This document shows positions 38,401 through 51,624 of a stretch of 64,000 nucleotides of DNA, piece after piece. This DNA comes from Numida meleagris (taxonomy: Eukaryota > Chordata > Aves > Galliformes > Numididae): the NCBI RefSeq assembly GCF_002078875.1, contig NC_034410.1, positions 42,024,798-42,088,797 on the forward strand. Reading direction: 5' to 3'. Position 1 is the stretch's first letter. Every line of letters begins with the position of its first letter. Under the pieces are notes generated by a model that had not been told where the DNA came from, did not search any database, and was given only the letters and a program-made list of their open reading frames with translations. The position numbers and the translations under genes are program-made.

Positions 38401-39256
38401 AGCCTTATGCTATCCACACACTGGCTTCATTAGGGTCAAATTTAATCAAGGAAGAGATGAGTTCAGGCAACACCACTGGTAATACATACGCTCAGATACA
38501 GTACAGCAGATACTTTAGCACCTTTCAGCAACTGACAAAGTAAAAAGAAATCTCCCTGTAATAACCAAGTACAAGAGTAATCTTTGCTGAACTACAAAGT
38601 AGAAACAAAAGTAGGACAGCAAGTCACAACTTGCACTGATCCTAAGAGTATTGCCTGGGCTTAGGTATCACCGATTCTGTCCCCAATGGGGCCTGGTAGA
38701 TTCTGCTTATGCAAGAAGTCCAGTCCATAATCCATTCCTTCTCAGACTGTTGCATGCTTGGAGCTCCAGTTGCCAACCCTGAAACACACTAAAACATACC
38801 ACACACACTAAATGACTTATTCCAACATGGCACTTCAGCTGAGGGATGGTGAGCTGACTCTCCTTCTGTAGTGAGATACAACAAAGATCCATATGCTGCT
38901 AGACTGAAGTAACTGCATTACTGGTCTAGCAGAATGACAAGGTGAAACGAGAAGACACCTGATTAGTTAGCATGGCTAGAAAGGAACACAGGCTGGGAGA
39001 AGTGACAGCAGAAGGAAAAAGTTCCCATGATACAATCATGAGTGCAACGTTGTTCATCCTGCTACCTTACTGCCATTACTGCAGAATAAAAAGACAGCGG
39101 TGTGAAAGAAAAATGGTCACAGACATACAACACTCTCTTCAGCTTCAAGTAGAACAAGGTGAAGATGATACCAACCATGATAAAACACGCGCCAATACTG
39201 AGATACAATAGACATGCAACTGGCCTTCAGATAATCTGCATCTACAGAAGACCAAC

Positions 39257-39283
<27 letters not shown>
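39257..39283. repeat. 27-base T homopolymer
   Basis: This is the longest homopolymer in the window. Read on the minus strand it is a poly(A) run, but the sequence at 39284-39480 shows no retrogene or SINE body. It contains a small direct repeat of CTCTCCTGAAG around 39300-39326. A shorter T run follows at 39494-39508. Confidence 0.9.
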
Positions 39284-39287
<4 letters not shown>

Positions 39288-40096
39288 TAACAGCTAACTC
39301 TCTCCTGAAGCTAATCTCTCCTGAAGTTCTTTTTGGTAGGACAACCCTTTCATTTCTTCAGAAGATAACAGCTCAAGGACAATGCCATTTTTTATCCAGT
39401 CATGTTTAAAAACAGGAATAAAATAGTACAATAAATTAATTATTCACTGAGATTAAGTCACACACAGTCTTCACTCCTTTTTTCTTTGTCTACTTTTTTT
39501 TTTTTTTTAATCTTTGCTTTTATTTTAATGATGCTAAAGAATTGTTTCACATTTCTATCAGCTTGCTGGTTTTGTTTCCAACATCACTTGTTGCATTTGC
39601 ACAAAGTCTCTTAGGATTAAATATATTCATCAGCAGCCTTTTATTTCAGGCATTTTTGTTTCAGAGTGTATTCACTGAGGTACGTGCAGTCTGATTTTCA
39701 GAGCTGCAGAGCTCCCAGTGCTCCAGCTGATTCCAGTGGGGATTCTAAGTGTTCAGCATTTCTGAAGGTCACATCCAAACCACTGAGTTGCAGAACAGTC
39801 ACAACCCAGACTGGAGGTTTCCTGCAAGAGAATTCAGCTCCTCTAAGGTGAGAGAAGCACAGAAGAAATAAAAGCGTGGAATTTATCCTGGCAGTTGCAA
39901 ATATTTGTGCTGGGACGCTTCTGTGAGGTGAAGGGAGGAAGGTAGGCCAGTGAATTAGGAAATACATGAAAAACTTAATTGCAATAAACATTTCCAGCCT
40001 TCCCAGTGTTACGAATTCTTTTGATTTTGCCACAAATAAAAGAGTTTTGGCACCTCTCATGAATATTACAAATGATAAAACACACACAAGCATACA

Positions 40097-40300
40097 AAAT
40101 GTCTGAGGTTGGGAGGGACCTCTGGAGATTATCTAGTCTAAGTCTCCTGCTTGATCATGTTACACAGGATAGTGTCCAGTTGGGTTTTGAATATCTCCAT
40201 AGAAGGAGACTCTACAACCTCTCTGAGCAGTCTGTTCCAGTGCTCTGTCACCCTCATAGTAAAGAAGTTTTTCCTCATATTCAGATGGAACTTCCATTTT
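40097..40300 (-). repeat. CR1 LINE 3' fragment
   Basis: The plus strand carries antisense CR1 phrasing: GAGGTTGGGAGGGACCTCTG, GATAGTGTCCAGTTGGGTTT, CAGTCTGTTCCAGTGCTCTG and AAGAAGTTTTTCCTCATATT. The element is therefore in minus orientation, the same as CPNE4, and truncated at its 5' side near 40300. It overlaps a chance 98-codon plus-strand frame. Confidence 0.85.
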
Positions 40301-41917
40301 TCCTATCTAAAGCAATTTTCTTCATATTTTTAGGAAAAAAATCTGAAAATATACAGAGAAATATCTAATAAATTGAAAACAGGATGACAGCAAGCAATGA
40401 AAGGAAGGTAACATTTATTTTTCTTAATCTTTTCTATTGATCTCAGGAGCTGAGACAGTTGACACAATAGCCTGAAATATATGAAGATGACCTTGTCAAC
40501 TTTTCTAATCTCTTCTGTAACGACATAATTGATTGGATCACATGTGGGGAATAAATCCAGGATTTTGTTCTTTTAGATTGTGGTATCCAGGGTTTAAATT
40601 CAGCATAAACTGCCAAAGCATAGCATCTCACTTGTTCATGTGACCAACAATATCTAGGGCTAACACGAAACCATTACTGAAAAATAAAACACAGAGCTGG
40701 AGTCACTGTAGCTACTAAGTCCTGTTAATAAACATTTATGTACTCTCCATTATAATTCAAATGGATTTAATGCTCACTACCAACAAATTTTCTGGACGCA
40801 TTTAGTCATTAACTCCATAGAAGTTTGATGATTAATTAACCTTTTGGAATGCAAATCACTTGTATCAATTTCAAAATCAGGTTTTTCGGTGGGGAAGTGC
40901 AATCTTCCATTAAACCAGTTCAGCATTAGGAAAAGCTGCTTCACACCACCAGTGGTGTAAATATATTGTAGAAAAATCTAAGTGTTAGTGCCATACATGA
41001 AGTGGCTGCACAGGCTGCTGACAAAACATTTTTAAGAGACAGGAGTACCAAAACACAGAGGAGAGCTCATAAGAGAACATTTCAGCCATGATCCATTCAG
41101 GGATAAGAAACTCTGATCCTTATGAAGCCAACTCAAACTGATTTGATGAACCAGGTGCAGAGGACCCACAACTTTGCAGAATGAGTATAGGTGTGTTTAT
41201 ACATCATTTATGGGGAAAAAGAATCACACCTTGAATCAGAAACTATAAAACAAGACAAATGATATGCCTAAGCAATTTGCCTCTTCATCATCTCCCCATC
41301 ATACCACTTCAGTCCGTACTTTGTCTTCTAATAACACTCATCAAGGCAAGAATCAGCTCCTTTTAGATATGGCAGGGATGTTCCAATAATCTCATTTAGC
41401 AGCAGACTGTTTCACCACAGGTAAAAATATAATAGCGTGGGAAGATTTCAGAAGGAAATCTGTGCATCTGCACCCATGCCAGCTGATGTGGAAGTGTGTA
41501 TCAGTGATAATACAGGCTAAAGCTGTTCAATGCCGCTTCCCTGCCAGAAAATTCATGCCTTATGTATAAATGCTCAGAGCCCACGCAAATCCACAAAGCA
41601 GAAAGATGTTTTTCAGTCACTTCTAAACTTTTAGCGTTTCTACAAATGCTGCCACAACAGATTTGTTGTTGCTCTTTTTTTTTTCCCCAAATCTCTTATT
41701 GTTTATTCATGTGCTGCTCAATTTATTGTAGGGAAATTATTTGTTGTTGTACATATTCCAAGTTTTCAAGATTTTGCAACACTAGTCAGAAATTGAGTTT
41801 TCACAGAACAGTAGGCAGTACTGCTAGTTTAACCCTGAGTCAGTAAAGCACGCACGTGCCTCCTTTCATGTAAATGCAGGAACCGTCTCTAGCTTTAATG
41901 GATGACCAGACTGCAAA

Positions 41918-41970
41918 AAGGTAATGAAGCACTGAAGTGTTCTGTGAATTGGAACACTTCACAATACCTT
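41918..41970. other. Perfect 10-bp hairpin with outer 6-bp stem
   Basis: TGAAGTGTTC (41933-41942) and GAACACTTCA (41952-41961) pair perfectly around a 9-base loop. AAGGTA (41918-41923) and TACCTT (41965-41970) can extend the stem across an asymmetric internal loop. It is shorter than a usual microRNA precursor. A function in DNA or in the pre-mRNA is unknown. Confidence 0.5.
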
Positions 41971-43350
41971 AATTATGTACCAATGTAGTTCTTAAAAGTC
42001 ATCTCTGCTAAGAATCACAGTACTGCTGTTTAAATTGCATAAAGGTCCTGGTTTAATTAGTCTTTGCTAGGTGAAATTTTAAAAACCTCTCTAAAATGAC
42101 AAAGACCTCTAGTTATCTCAATAGTTTAAATCAAGCTTATTTTTGCTTTCAACAGTTATAATCGGGCCTTCCATTACCAATGCTACGCATAACGACACAA
42201 ATATTTTCTTAAATGTTCCCTGTTATCCTGCCTGATAGAAAAGCTTTGCTATTGCTTTTTTTTCAGGCACATGTCATCTGGGAGAACACTACTACAGCAA
42301 CGTAGAGTGCACAAACCTAGGCTGTGGCACTCCAACTAGTATTGCCCATGAGACAGAGATACTCATGGAGACCTGGGCATTCCACAAAGGTAGGAAGACT
42401 GCTTTTTTGTTGCATCTCTTCAAAGGACTGCTATAAACATTTACTTATACAAGAGAAAAAAAAAGAAAAAGGGAAAAAATGCAACAGTTTTCCTCTGCAA
42501 CAGAAAGTTATGGTTCTTGACATTTGTGCCCACTCTATAGAGAAGAAACAGGATTTTGTAATATTTATCTTTAAAAAAAAAAATCTCGCCTGTATTCTAC
42601 CACAGTAACACCCTGTAGAAATAGCATGATGCAGAATATCTCTAATCAGCTGTCTTAATCATGAAACCTTAGGGGGCAGAGATTTCATTCCTTTGTCATC
42701 TGCAGGGAACGCTTGTAATTTAAAGGCAATTTCTTACTTGTAATTTGGCAGGGAATCACTATAAGGCAAAGGCAAAAAAAAAAAAATACCCGACTAATTA
42801 CAAATTCTTCAGAGTATTATTCTCTTAGGTTTCTTTTTTCTTTCTTTTTTTTTTAACCCTTACAATATAAACTCATTGCTCTGTACACCTGAACTCTTAA
42901 TATATCACTGATTTTATCACAGCTTGAATGTCTATGTAAACAGCTAGTTTCAGAAAAAGAAATTGGAAGGCTGGGTCAAGTTATTTCTTAGAAGGTAACA
43001 TATAAAACGCTTCAAACAAAGTATACTTTGCAGAGTTTCCTCAGTTGCAAAACCAATCACAGAATCATTCATAGAATGAAAAAGAATAAGAGCCAATACT
43101 TCTAGAAACAATCAAAGTTTTTGAAATGTGGGTTATTTTTGTTTTTTTCTTTCTCCTCATGCTACTCAATCATCCTGGGTTAAAAAATTAAATCCAAAAT
43201 TGTGCTGATGGTGTTTCAATGATGATCTGTATGAATTAGGGAAAATTTCATAGGGTCTGCCAACTCCAGATTTCCAAATTTAAGTTGAAACTGTGCACAG
43301 ATGTACTCCCTACAGTAAACAACAAGAAAAATGAGAAATCAATTTAGTTA

Positions 43351-43660
43351 TAGAATCATGAAGGTTAGAAAAGACCACTAGGATTATCTAGTCCAGCCAT
43401 CAATCTATCACCACCATGCCCACTAACCAAGTCCCTCAGTGCCACATCCACACGTTTCTTGAATGCCTCCAGGGACGGTGACTCCACTACCTCCGAGGGC
43501 AGCCTGTGCCAGTGCCTCACTGCTCTTTCTGAGAAGAAATGTCTCCTAACATCCAACCTAAACTTCCCCTGGAACAACTTAATGCCATTACCTCTAATCC
43601 TATCACTAGTTAGTTACCCAGGAGAAGAGGCTGATCCCTACCTTGCTACAACCTCCACAT
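43351..43660 (-). repeat. CR1 LINE 3' end with ORF2 C-terminus
   Basis: It starts with the reverse complement of the CR1 terminal octamer (ATAGAATCATGAAGGTTAG) and continues through CAGGGACGGTGACTCCACTA and AGTGCCTCACTGCTCTTTCT. The minus frame 43577-43365 still reads [20 protein letters not shown] followed by [15 protein letters not shown], the conserved C-terminus of CR1 reverse-transcriptase proteins. It is 5'-truncated, as is usual for CR1, and looks younger than the other copies. Confidence 0.92.
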
Positions 43661-44856
43661 ACTTGTTACCATGCAGTCTCTTAGAAGAGTCTTTTCTACT
43701 TTTTCAGTTATCTATGGAGACAGTGATACCACAAACACAGCATAGAAGAAAGCTGCCAGAAGATTGGAGAGGGCAAAAAAACCTAGGATGTACTGCTAGC
43801 TTGAGATGGTGGCAGACTATTTACAGTCTACCACAGTAACAACCCCAAAACTCATATCTTTCTGAAAATCCACTGCTCATCTTACAAGCCAGTCTAAAGC
43901 CTTTGTGAAATATTCTGAAGGGTAAAATGTTCCCACATGACACATTTCATTACAAGAAGTGGGAGTTGTTTTAAGGTGGTACAAAGTGCCATGGAAAGAG
44001 TGTCAGGTGGCATATGGAAAATTTAAACAGTGTGTGCAGGAGTGTACATATGGCTAGGAAGTTCTCAGCAGCACTAGAAGTGGCCAAGAAACAAGCAGGA
44101 TGATAGCTCTGAGCTGGTGACACTGCACCAATCACTTACAAGACAAGACTTGCTGAACCTGGCTACGTACACATCCTGCCACAAACAGCATCAGGATCGT
44201 ACACTGCACATTTGTTTGCAGCAGATGTACATCGCAACACAGCTGGGCAAGCACATACCCAACCTATCTGCATCATTCTCCTGCAAACACAGCCTTACTG
44301 TCCTAAAGAAGGAAGGTGCTTCTCAATATACACTGGGTTTGACAGCGTTTCACAAAAATCCTGATGAGCAGGAGCCTGAACGCTCTCCTACTGAGCACCA
44401 AACAACTACCCACACCTTCTGTCAAGTACATCTGTTATTGCCAACTGTATCGTCAACACCTCTATTTACAACTTAACACATTCTCAGTGCACATCACTTC
44501 CAAACTGTGTGCACACACTATATCCCCACCTGCTTCCCTAAAACTCAATCATATGCACCTCATGGAGAAGTTTCAAGTGAAACAGTGAACCAGACTCTTG
44601 GACAGCCTGTGATGGAGGCCACCAACATCTGGGCTCCTACATCTGTGCTCCATGCTGGATAGCTTTCACTCAGCTCTTACCAAGAAATCTACACTCTACC
44701 TTAAGAGCCTCTGACAGACAAATGCCAAAAAGCTAGACAAAAGAAAGCATTAGCCAATATTTGCCCTGTTTCCAGTACCTTTCTCCATGCAACCATCATT
44801 GGCCCTTTCAGGAAACAAGTAGCTGAGCTAGGGAGAACTTTGGGTAGATACTGGTC

Positions 44857-44873
44857 TTTTTTTTTTTTTTTTT
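44857..44873. repeat. 17-base T homopolymer
   Basis: This is a plain T run. No retroposed body is recognisable on either side. Confidence 0.9.
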
Positions 44874-46547
44874 GTAGGATCCGTGAGTGGCATAAGGCTG
44901 TGATTACTCTCCTTAGCTTTCAGGAAAGGCAGGCAGAGTCCAAGCATGTCCCATCAAATCCTGACTGCTCCATAGGTCACAGGCAGCCTAGAGACAAGAG
45001 GATGCAGACTGACATAGGGAAGAAGGTTGTCCACCCACTCCTCAAAGCTGCAGACCCTAATACTAAACACATTTCCACCAAAGATAGTACCTGTCATATT
45101 GAACAGTGGAGAGGATTCAGGCAAGACAGAAGAGTGGCTGGAAATCCAAATCTAAGTATGTTTCCATGTCCATATGTCTTTAGATTTTTACACATATAGA
45201 ATCTGCTCCGAAATCTGTTTTCCTGAACAACTGCTAACAGAAGTGGTATTAGCCATCCAATAAAACACTTGCTAATTATACACACTGTTTACCAACACTG
45301 CATCTAAACATTTATATTTTCTTCTTTTTTTTTTAATGCTTGGAGCATCCTACTTCCTGCATGTACATGGACTTCAGTTACTGCCCACATATTATGAAGG
45401 AATTTCAGGAGAAGGGTGGCATTTTAAGATGTTAAGACGTTACTGCTAAGGAACACATTCAAGAGCAAATGGTGACTCTCCTAAAGAACAGGTGGCAAAT
45501 TTTAAACCTCCTTAGTGGTCAGTGGATACGCAGCCCACCTGCATTAAAACCAGGACAATTTGGTTTATTTTCTTTTTTGTTAGCTTTGCAAACACAAGGA
45601 CTTGTCTGTTCAGCCTTGTGTTCACTTAAGATTCCCTTTTTCTGTTCTAAGAGTAAAGCTTTGACTCACAGTGCTAAGGGGAGAATAGACCCATCATGAA
45701 CATATTAAGCATATAATTTGCTGATGTGAACTTTGTAATTCTAAAATATCACTCCTCGCCCTCATTAATCTTCAAGGAAGATGATAAAAATATCTTTGAA
45801 TAAGTCATTTATTAGACTTATGCAAGCCATCAGTTAGGCAAAGATACGGACCTCCATCTGGATGTGAACACCATGAGTATCCCAGGCATTCAGAGACAGT
45901 GCGAGAACTAAATGATGTATACAGCTTTGGGAGAAGTAACTCAAACAAAAGCTAGAACTGCCTTGGGGTTATAAAAATAATCCAGGCAACAGCTCAGGAA
46001 ATGTGTGGTGTAGCTACTACGAGCTTCTGAATCCTTTGCTGCAGCAGCAGCCCTTTTGGCATGGAAAAATTTTGCCTGCAGTTAACTTAAGACTTATGTA
46101 AATACATTCATTTTAATAACTGATTTATTATTTCACAACAAGTGTTTAGTTGCAGCAGATAATTTGTCCTTACTTTACTTTACCTTCCTCCTGACTCTGA
46201 ATGCAACTATTATAAGAGCTTGTTTCATTGGACTATTCCTGATAAACAAGGAAAAAATTCTGTTTAAATGTAATACTACACAGGCAACAAAATGCCCACT
46301 ACTTAAAGGGAAAAAATTCCCCCACTTAGCCTGGGAGAAATAAAAATAAATAACATCTCATAAAGCTTTAAAGCAACAGAACACAGAATACAAGGAAATT
46401 TTGAGAAAAACGAAGACAGTCTCAGTGTAACATAGGTTTACCTGGTTATTGAGGTACGGAGCTACAGAAAGCAACTGGTATTTTCTAGTCTGTATTCATC
46501 AAATGACAATGTGTTGGTTTTGTTTTTATTTTTTTAAAACAAATTCT

Positions 46548-46560
46548 CCTCTCTCTCTCA

Positions 46561-46591
<31 letters not shown>

Positions 46592-46600
46592 CACACACAC
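46548..46600. repeat. Compound microsatellite (CT)n(TA)n(CA)n
   Basis: A CT repeat with one CA interruption near 46559-46560 runs into (TA)4 and then (CA)5. It is a good candidate for length polymorphism. Confidence 0.95.
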
Positions 46601-49359
46601 CTATTTATATCCATTTTGTACATAGATGCTTTTAGAAATAAGTACTCTTAGTCATATTTGCAAAGGACTTGAACACGTCAAACAGAGGAGGAGGGTTACA
46701 GTATCTCAGAAGCAGATCATGCTAACGTAGTTTTTTTCCTTCTTTATTATTTCTACACTTTCTTTCTTACAGAGATAAACTCCACTGCAGTGCCCTTACA
46801 CAGTGCAGGTTATCAGCCCTTTACACCTTCAATTCATCCATTTGCATTTTAGGTAGAAATGTATTAGAGATGCATCCCAGCGAAGCACCAAGACCAAGAT
46901 CTAGTCTTTACTGTTCAAGTGTGTTACTATTTCACCTTGAAAGACTTCCAGGAATTCTCAAAATCATACACAAGTATCAGTCTAAGATAATTAAGATGAA
47001 ATAAAAAACACAGAGGAGCCAAAGTCAAGCTTCCTCTGAGAGCTCAAAGGCTTTCACCTGTTGTTTTCCATGAGATTGCTCGTCTCCTCCAACTCAGTCA
47101 CAACTGAATGCAAAGGACAGCAAGGTAACAAAATCCATATAAGCTTCTCCAGCTTCAAGGAATCAAAGTCAGGGTGACAGGGAGATGAGGAAAGAGGCAG
47201 TTTGCATCACTTTTTCAATCTAGCAAAGGTACTACCTCACTCCCACAGTGTTTCCACCAGCTGTCAGAAATATCTCACATATCTGACAGATACAAGAGAT
47301 ATTAAACATCAGTGTTTTACCAAACTTCTACATACCAATCACTGATCTTTCCATAACATTAACAGGGGCTTAACATGAAAGACAAATTGATGGTATTTAT
47401 ATCCTTGATAAGCCAGCATCACGGTTGTTACTGCATATTTTAAAATAATTTTGTGCCCAAGGCAAAATATTTTCTAGTTTTGGAAATATGAAAACTGAGA
47501 TAAACCAAAATGTGAAATATAATACAGAGCTTTGTAAATAAGACTACTTTTATTTCTGAAAGCTAAAGGGAGAAATGTTACTCCCTCTCCTTCTTTTCCC
47601 CCTCCTGTTGCAGAAGGAAATTGATTTAACCTCATTTACTGCTCTCTAGGAAGAACTCATTCAGCTGTGGGCTTCCTAGGGAGCTTCCATTTGCTGCACA
47701 AAAGCTCAAAATGTCACCACATTTACAAATGAACACAGCCTCTTACTGAAAGGCTTCAGCATAGTCACCATGAAGACAGGGGCCCACACGTTTCTTCTTC
47801 TTAAGATGAACAGTTTATTGGCAGGATAACGTGCATGTTACCATTAGCAAGAAGAATGCTTGCCAGGTAAAGCGATTCCTGCCCTAGGCTCAAATGCATC
47901 ACACATTTGCAGCCAGGTATAGACTTTCATTTCTGCCTGTGTGAGCTATTTTACAGAGGACTCCACACAAACATCTTGCATGCTGTGTCCATGAGGTCAT
48001 TCAAGATCAAATGTACTCACTCAGTCTCAGCACTGTTGAAGATGTTTCTCACAGCCTGAGCATTTTGCTGAAACTACAAAACAGTTTATTCCCAGACCTC
48101 TGGAGTAATTGTGCAGTGGGACCAGGTCACTCAAGAAATCAAGATACCAAATAGTGCCAAGATTCCAAATCCTCTCTCAGCTTTCAAAATCTAAGCTGCA
48201 GTGTGTGTATGTAGGTGTTACCAACCTACACAACTGACAAGCCTGCATGAGCTAACAGTGCCCCATCCCATCACTCCCCACACACCTGACCCCTGCGCAT
48301 GTACTGCTTCCAGATGCACTTGGAGTTTACTACCTCTACCATGTAAACTTATGACTGCAACCAATGGTGAGCCTCAGCTATTGGTAGCCATCTTTCTACT
48401 CAGCCTCTCTTGCCCTTGCCATCACTGCCTTCCCCATGCACACAGCTTTTTTCTTGCCACTGAAGAACCACGGTACGGTGGTGTAACTGCAGCCACTGGG
48501 TGCTGATGATAGTTGTTACCAACTTGGCCTGCTTCTAGAGTTGGTTATTTATTTTGTTAGAGGAACAACAACGTTTGTGTGCTCACCTTGTGAAAAATAC
48601 TTGAACTCAGACCTCTCCAGAAAGAAAATCCACCTTTCTGGAAATTCCAGTTCTTCTCTCTGAATTTCTCCCTTGACCATATGGTGACAGCTCTTTGCCC
48701 TGAGCTTGTGCTCCTATAGCCATCGGGTGCCAGTCCTGAGAAACCTGGACACATCACCAAGTCCCACCAAATAAAGTTCCACCAACAGAACTTTAATTTC
48801 ACTTAGGAAGGCAGGAGCATGTTTACAGGTCTGGCAGCCAAAGGCAATGCTAGCTGCATCCTCTTAGGAGCTGTGTAGTGGTAGAGCTATGCTAGCAAAA
48901 CACTAATGACACAAATCTGGCTGGTGTTCATACTGACACTGCATTCCTGGAAGTGGTTTCACAGGGGATGAAGAGCAAACATATGTTCTAACAGTGACAC
49001 TTGCAGCGCTACACAGGTGGCTCAATCCATCATCATATGGCATCCACCGCAGGCAAACTAGCCGTGAAAAGGCACAATGACAGCCAAATACAGGCATGAA
49101 TAGACAGAATGAAAAAACTCCATCTGATCCAAGGTAGGAAAATATACAGTTAACAAACTGCAAATTTACAGTACGTTAATTCAAGGGACGGCTTGAGGAG
49201 GTGAGGGAGGGAGATGGGGATATACAATTACTCAGAAAGAGCATTTCACCAATTCCTGTTGCATACTCCCAGCAAACTAAAAAAAAGAAAGAAAAAGAGA
49301 TGACCTGCCTTAGTTATGTGTGCTCAGGTTTTTTTGTCTGTTTGATTTAGCTATGTGTA

Positions 49360-49462
49360 CATAGCTTTGAGTAACCTGGTCTCGTGGGAGTTGTCCCTGC
49401 CTATAGCTGGGGAGTTGGAACTACATGATCTTATAGGTACCTTCCAACCCAAACCATTCTAT
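49360..49462 (+). repeat. CR1 LINE 3' tail
   Basis: GAGTAACCTGGTCTCGTGGG, GTTGGAACTACATGATCTTA and CCTTCCAACCCAAACCATTC lead to the terminal ATTCTATG motif, which is sense CR1. Only about 100 bp of the 3' end is present. Orientation is opposite to CPNE4. Confidence 0.9.
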
Positions 49463-50797
49463 GTTATGCATGGGTATAAAGGGCACAAGCAGTTATCAAT
49501 CTAACAGTGAATTCTCCAAAAAACTCTGTACAGATATATGCGAGCAAGCATTAATAGCACATGAATCTTTATGGAAAATCCATGGTTTGGTTACCTGAGT
49601 CTTTGAAATCTAGCAAGTTGTATGCACTTGCTATTGGGCTAAAAGTAAATACCACTGTACAGAGAATTGGTACAGACAAAATACAGTGCAAAAGGTAAGA
49701 TAAAGAACTTAGCACTGTCTAAATGAAGGTCTCACATGGCAGTACTTCTTAGCTCTCTTGCAGGAGAATAAACAGAATATTAAATATTCAATAGAAGTGT
49801 AATGGAGTCTCATCTGTTCAGGTGATGTCTCATATGGCTTGGATGCATACACAAATGCAGCCCTCTTTTCACACCTACTCCATGAAGTTCCTCTGTACCT
49901 ACCTGCACAATGTCACCTTAAAAAATAAAGAGTCCCAGTTCCTACAGAAAGAGGTTGCTACGGCAGAAATCACTTAAGCAACACTGCACTGTCCTGAGAG
50001 ACTTGCTGAAAGCCTGCACACCAGTGAGCTTCAGTCATAAAGAAAAATGCAGAATGGTGACACTTTCTAGAAGAAAAGAATGTTTCCACTGCCTGCTTTT
50101 TTACTTTTAATGTGGGCAGTACTTCTGTGCACATTTTAAGCATGCTCACTGCAACTTTCTAACTAACAAGCAAAAGGATACCATTCCACAGGAGCGTGCA
50201 AACAGCTTCGTTTTCCTTACATAACAAATGCCTCCTGATGACACTCTTTTGACCCAGAGGAAAACCTTCAGAAAAGGAGCCGGGACTCCTTCTAATACGT
50301 CTGCTGAACTAAGACCTCAACAGATACTATAACAAGGAGAAAAACACATCTGAACTACATTAATTCTAATCTACTTTTATGTCCTTCTTTTACAATGCGA
50401 GAACAATTTTTCTTCTTGCCTCTCTCTCAGGCAGCACAAAGGACAAAATAACACTCAGCTCTGTGAGGATCACTTCCTACCAGAGTATTAGCTGCACGTA
50501 CCTCAGGCACTGACAGGTTTAATTCCAACAGGTAAATGTCCTATTCACAGAGATTTCAGTGTCACAACAGGGACACTCAGAACACCACAGTTAGCTGGTG
50601 CTGTTCTTGCATTCTTCATTCAACCCCCAGAGTTTCAGTATTAGGTTTATCATGGCATTTTCCTCCCACAAAGATTAAGCTGCAGTCAAATACTTACACT
50701 ACAACAGACCCCAGAGCCACTAGAAAAGTTGTGACCATACCTCAACTTATCATCTGATTAATAAAAGCAGTATAGAACTTCAGCATGCAAGGATGTT

Positions 50798-51345
50798 TGT
50801 CATGGTTTTATGATTTTGGTTATCGTTATTCCACATCATAACATCATGTAATGCACTCGGAGTTAAAGAGTTAATGCTCCAGATCGTGGATAGTTCTGGG
50901 TACCTGGTTCTCAGAAGAGAAGAACTACACTTCCCAGAGGACTTTGCTGCTGCTACCGTTTTCCACTCAGAGGGAAAGATAAAAACTGTTCGCATATCAC
51001 AAGATGCTCCTTTTTTCACTCCTGCTCATCCCGGCAGCATCTCGCTCCCCAGCCATCTCACCGTCAGCATTAGAGTAAGGCCTATCCTAATTTTGGATGC
51101 TCTCTCTCATTTTATTGGATTTATTAGCTTAAATTGTAATTATATTGTATTATAGTGTGTTATTTTGCATTCCGGTATCTTATTTAGTAAATTAGTTTGT
51201 TTCTCCTCAGATTGTTGCTGCTGTTTTGTTCTCAGGTCCATCTCCCTACCCTTTTTCCCTTTTCCCTTTCCCAGGGCGTGGGTTCGTGGGTCCCCCATCC
51301 CAATAGTAACAGAACCGGGCCGAACCAGCCTGTAAACCGTTGACT
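50798..51345 (+). mobile_element. Solo LTR of an avian endogenous retrovirus
   Basis: The element opens with TGTCATGG and closes near 51345 with CCGTTGAC, an imperfect inverted match (expected CCATGACA). It has a TATA-like AGATAAAAAC at 50978-50987 and a T-rich region followed by CCCTTTTCCCTTTCCCAGGG and GTGGGTCCCCCATCCC. I recognise this as an LTR family dispersed in bird genomes. No gag, pol or env sequence lies on either side, so it is a solo LTR left by recombination. It lies antisense to CPNE4. I see no clear target-site duplication, so the right edge is uncertain. Confidence 0.7.
50978..50987 (+). promoter_or_regulatory. TATA-like box inside the solo LTR
   Basis: AGATAAAAAC lies about 180 bases into the LTR, where a U3 promoter TATA box would be expected. 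Transcription from it would run antisense to CPNE4. Activity cannot be judged from sequence. Confidence 0.4.
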
Positions 51346-51624
51346 CAAGCAAAGTTATCAAATACGAGTTCAGTCTCAAGAACCACCTAAGGTCTGTCCC
51401 AACTGAAGACAGCATATACTCAATCCTAGTTGATGCCCAGGAGTTTAAATACTTCCTTATTTATAAAAATAAACTGAGGGAAAAGTATTACTTCAATCTA
51501 AGATTAATTATTCTATGGCACAATGTGTTCCCAGTGGTTTGGCTGGGATAGATGTCAGCTCCATGTTAAAAACATCAGACTATTATTTTACCTGGAAAGC
51601 CCATTCTAGACTTATTCAGAAGAC

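Noticed and set aside
39257..39283. 27-T run as the poly(A) tail of a minus-strand processed pseudogene
   Set aside because: The adjacent 200 bp on the side where the body should lie shows no coding or SINE sequence.
39698..40093. 131-codon open frame on the minus strand, hydrophobic near its N-terminus
   Set aside because: It matches nothing I know, ends next to a CR1 fragment, and has no exon structure. It is treated as chance.
44117..44476. 119-codon plus-strand open frame
   Set aside because: No family is recognised, it is low in glycine and rich in Thr/His/Gln as expected of a random frame, and there is no promoter or splice evidence.
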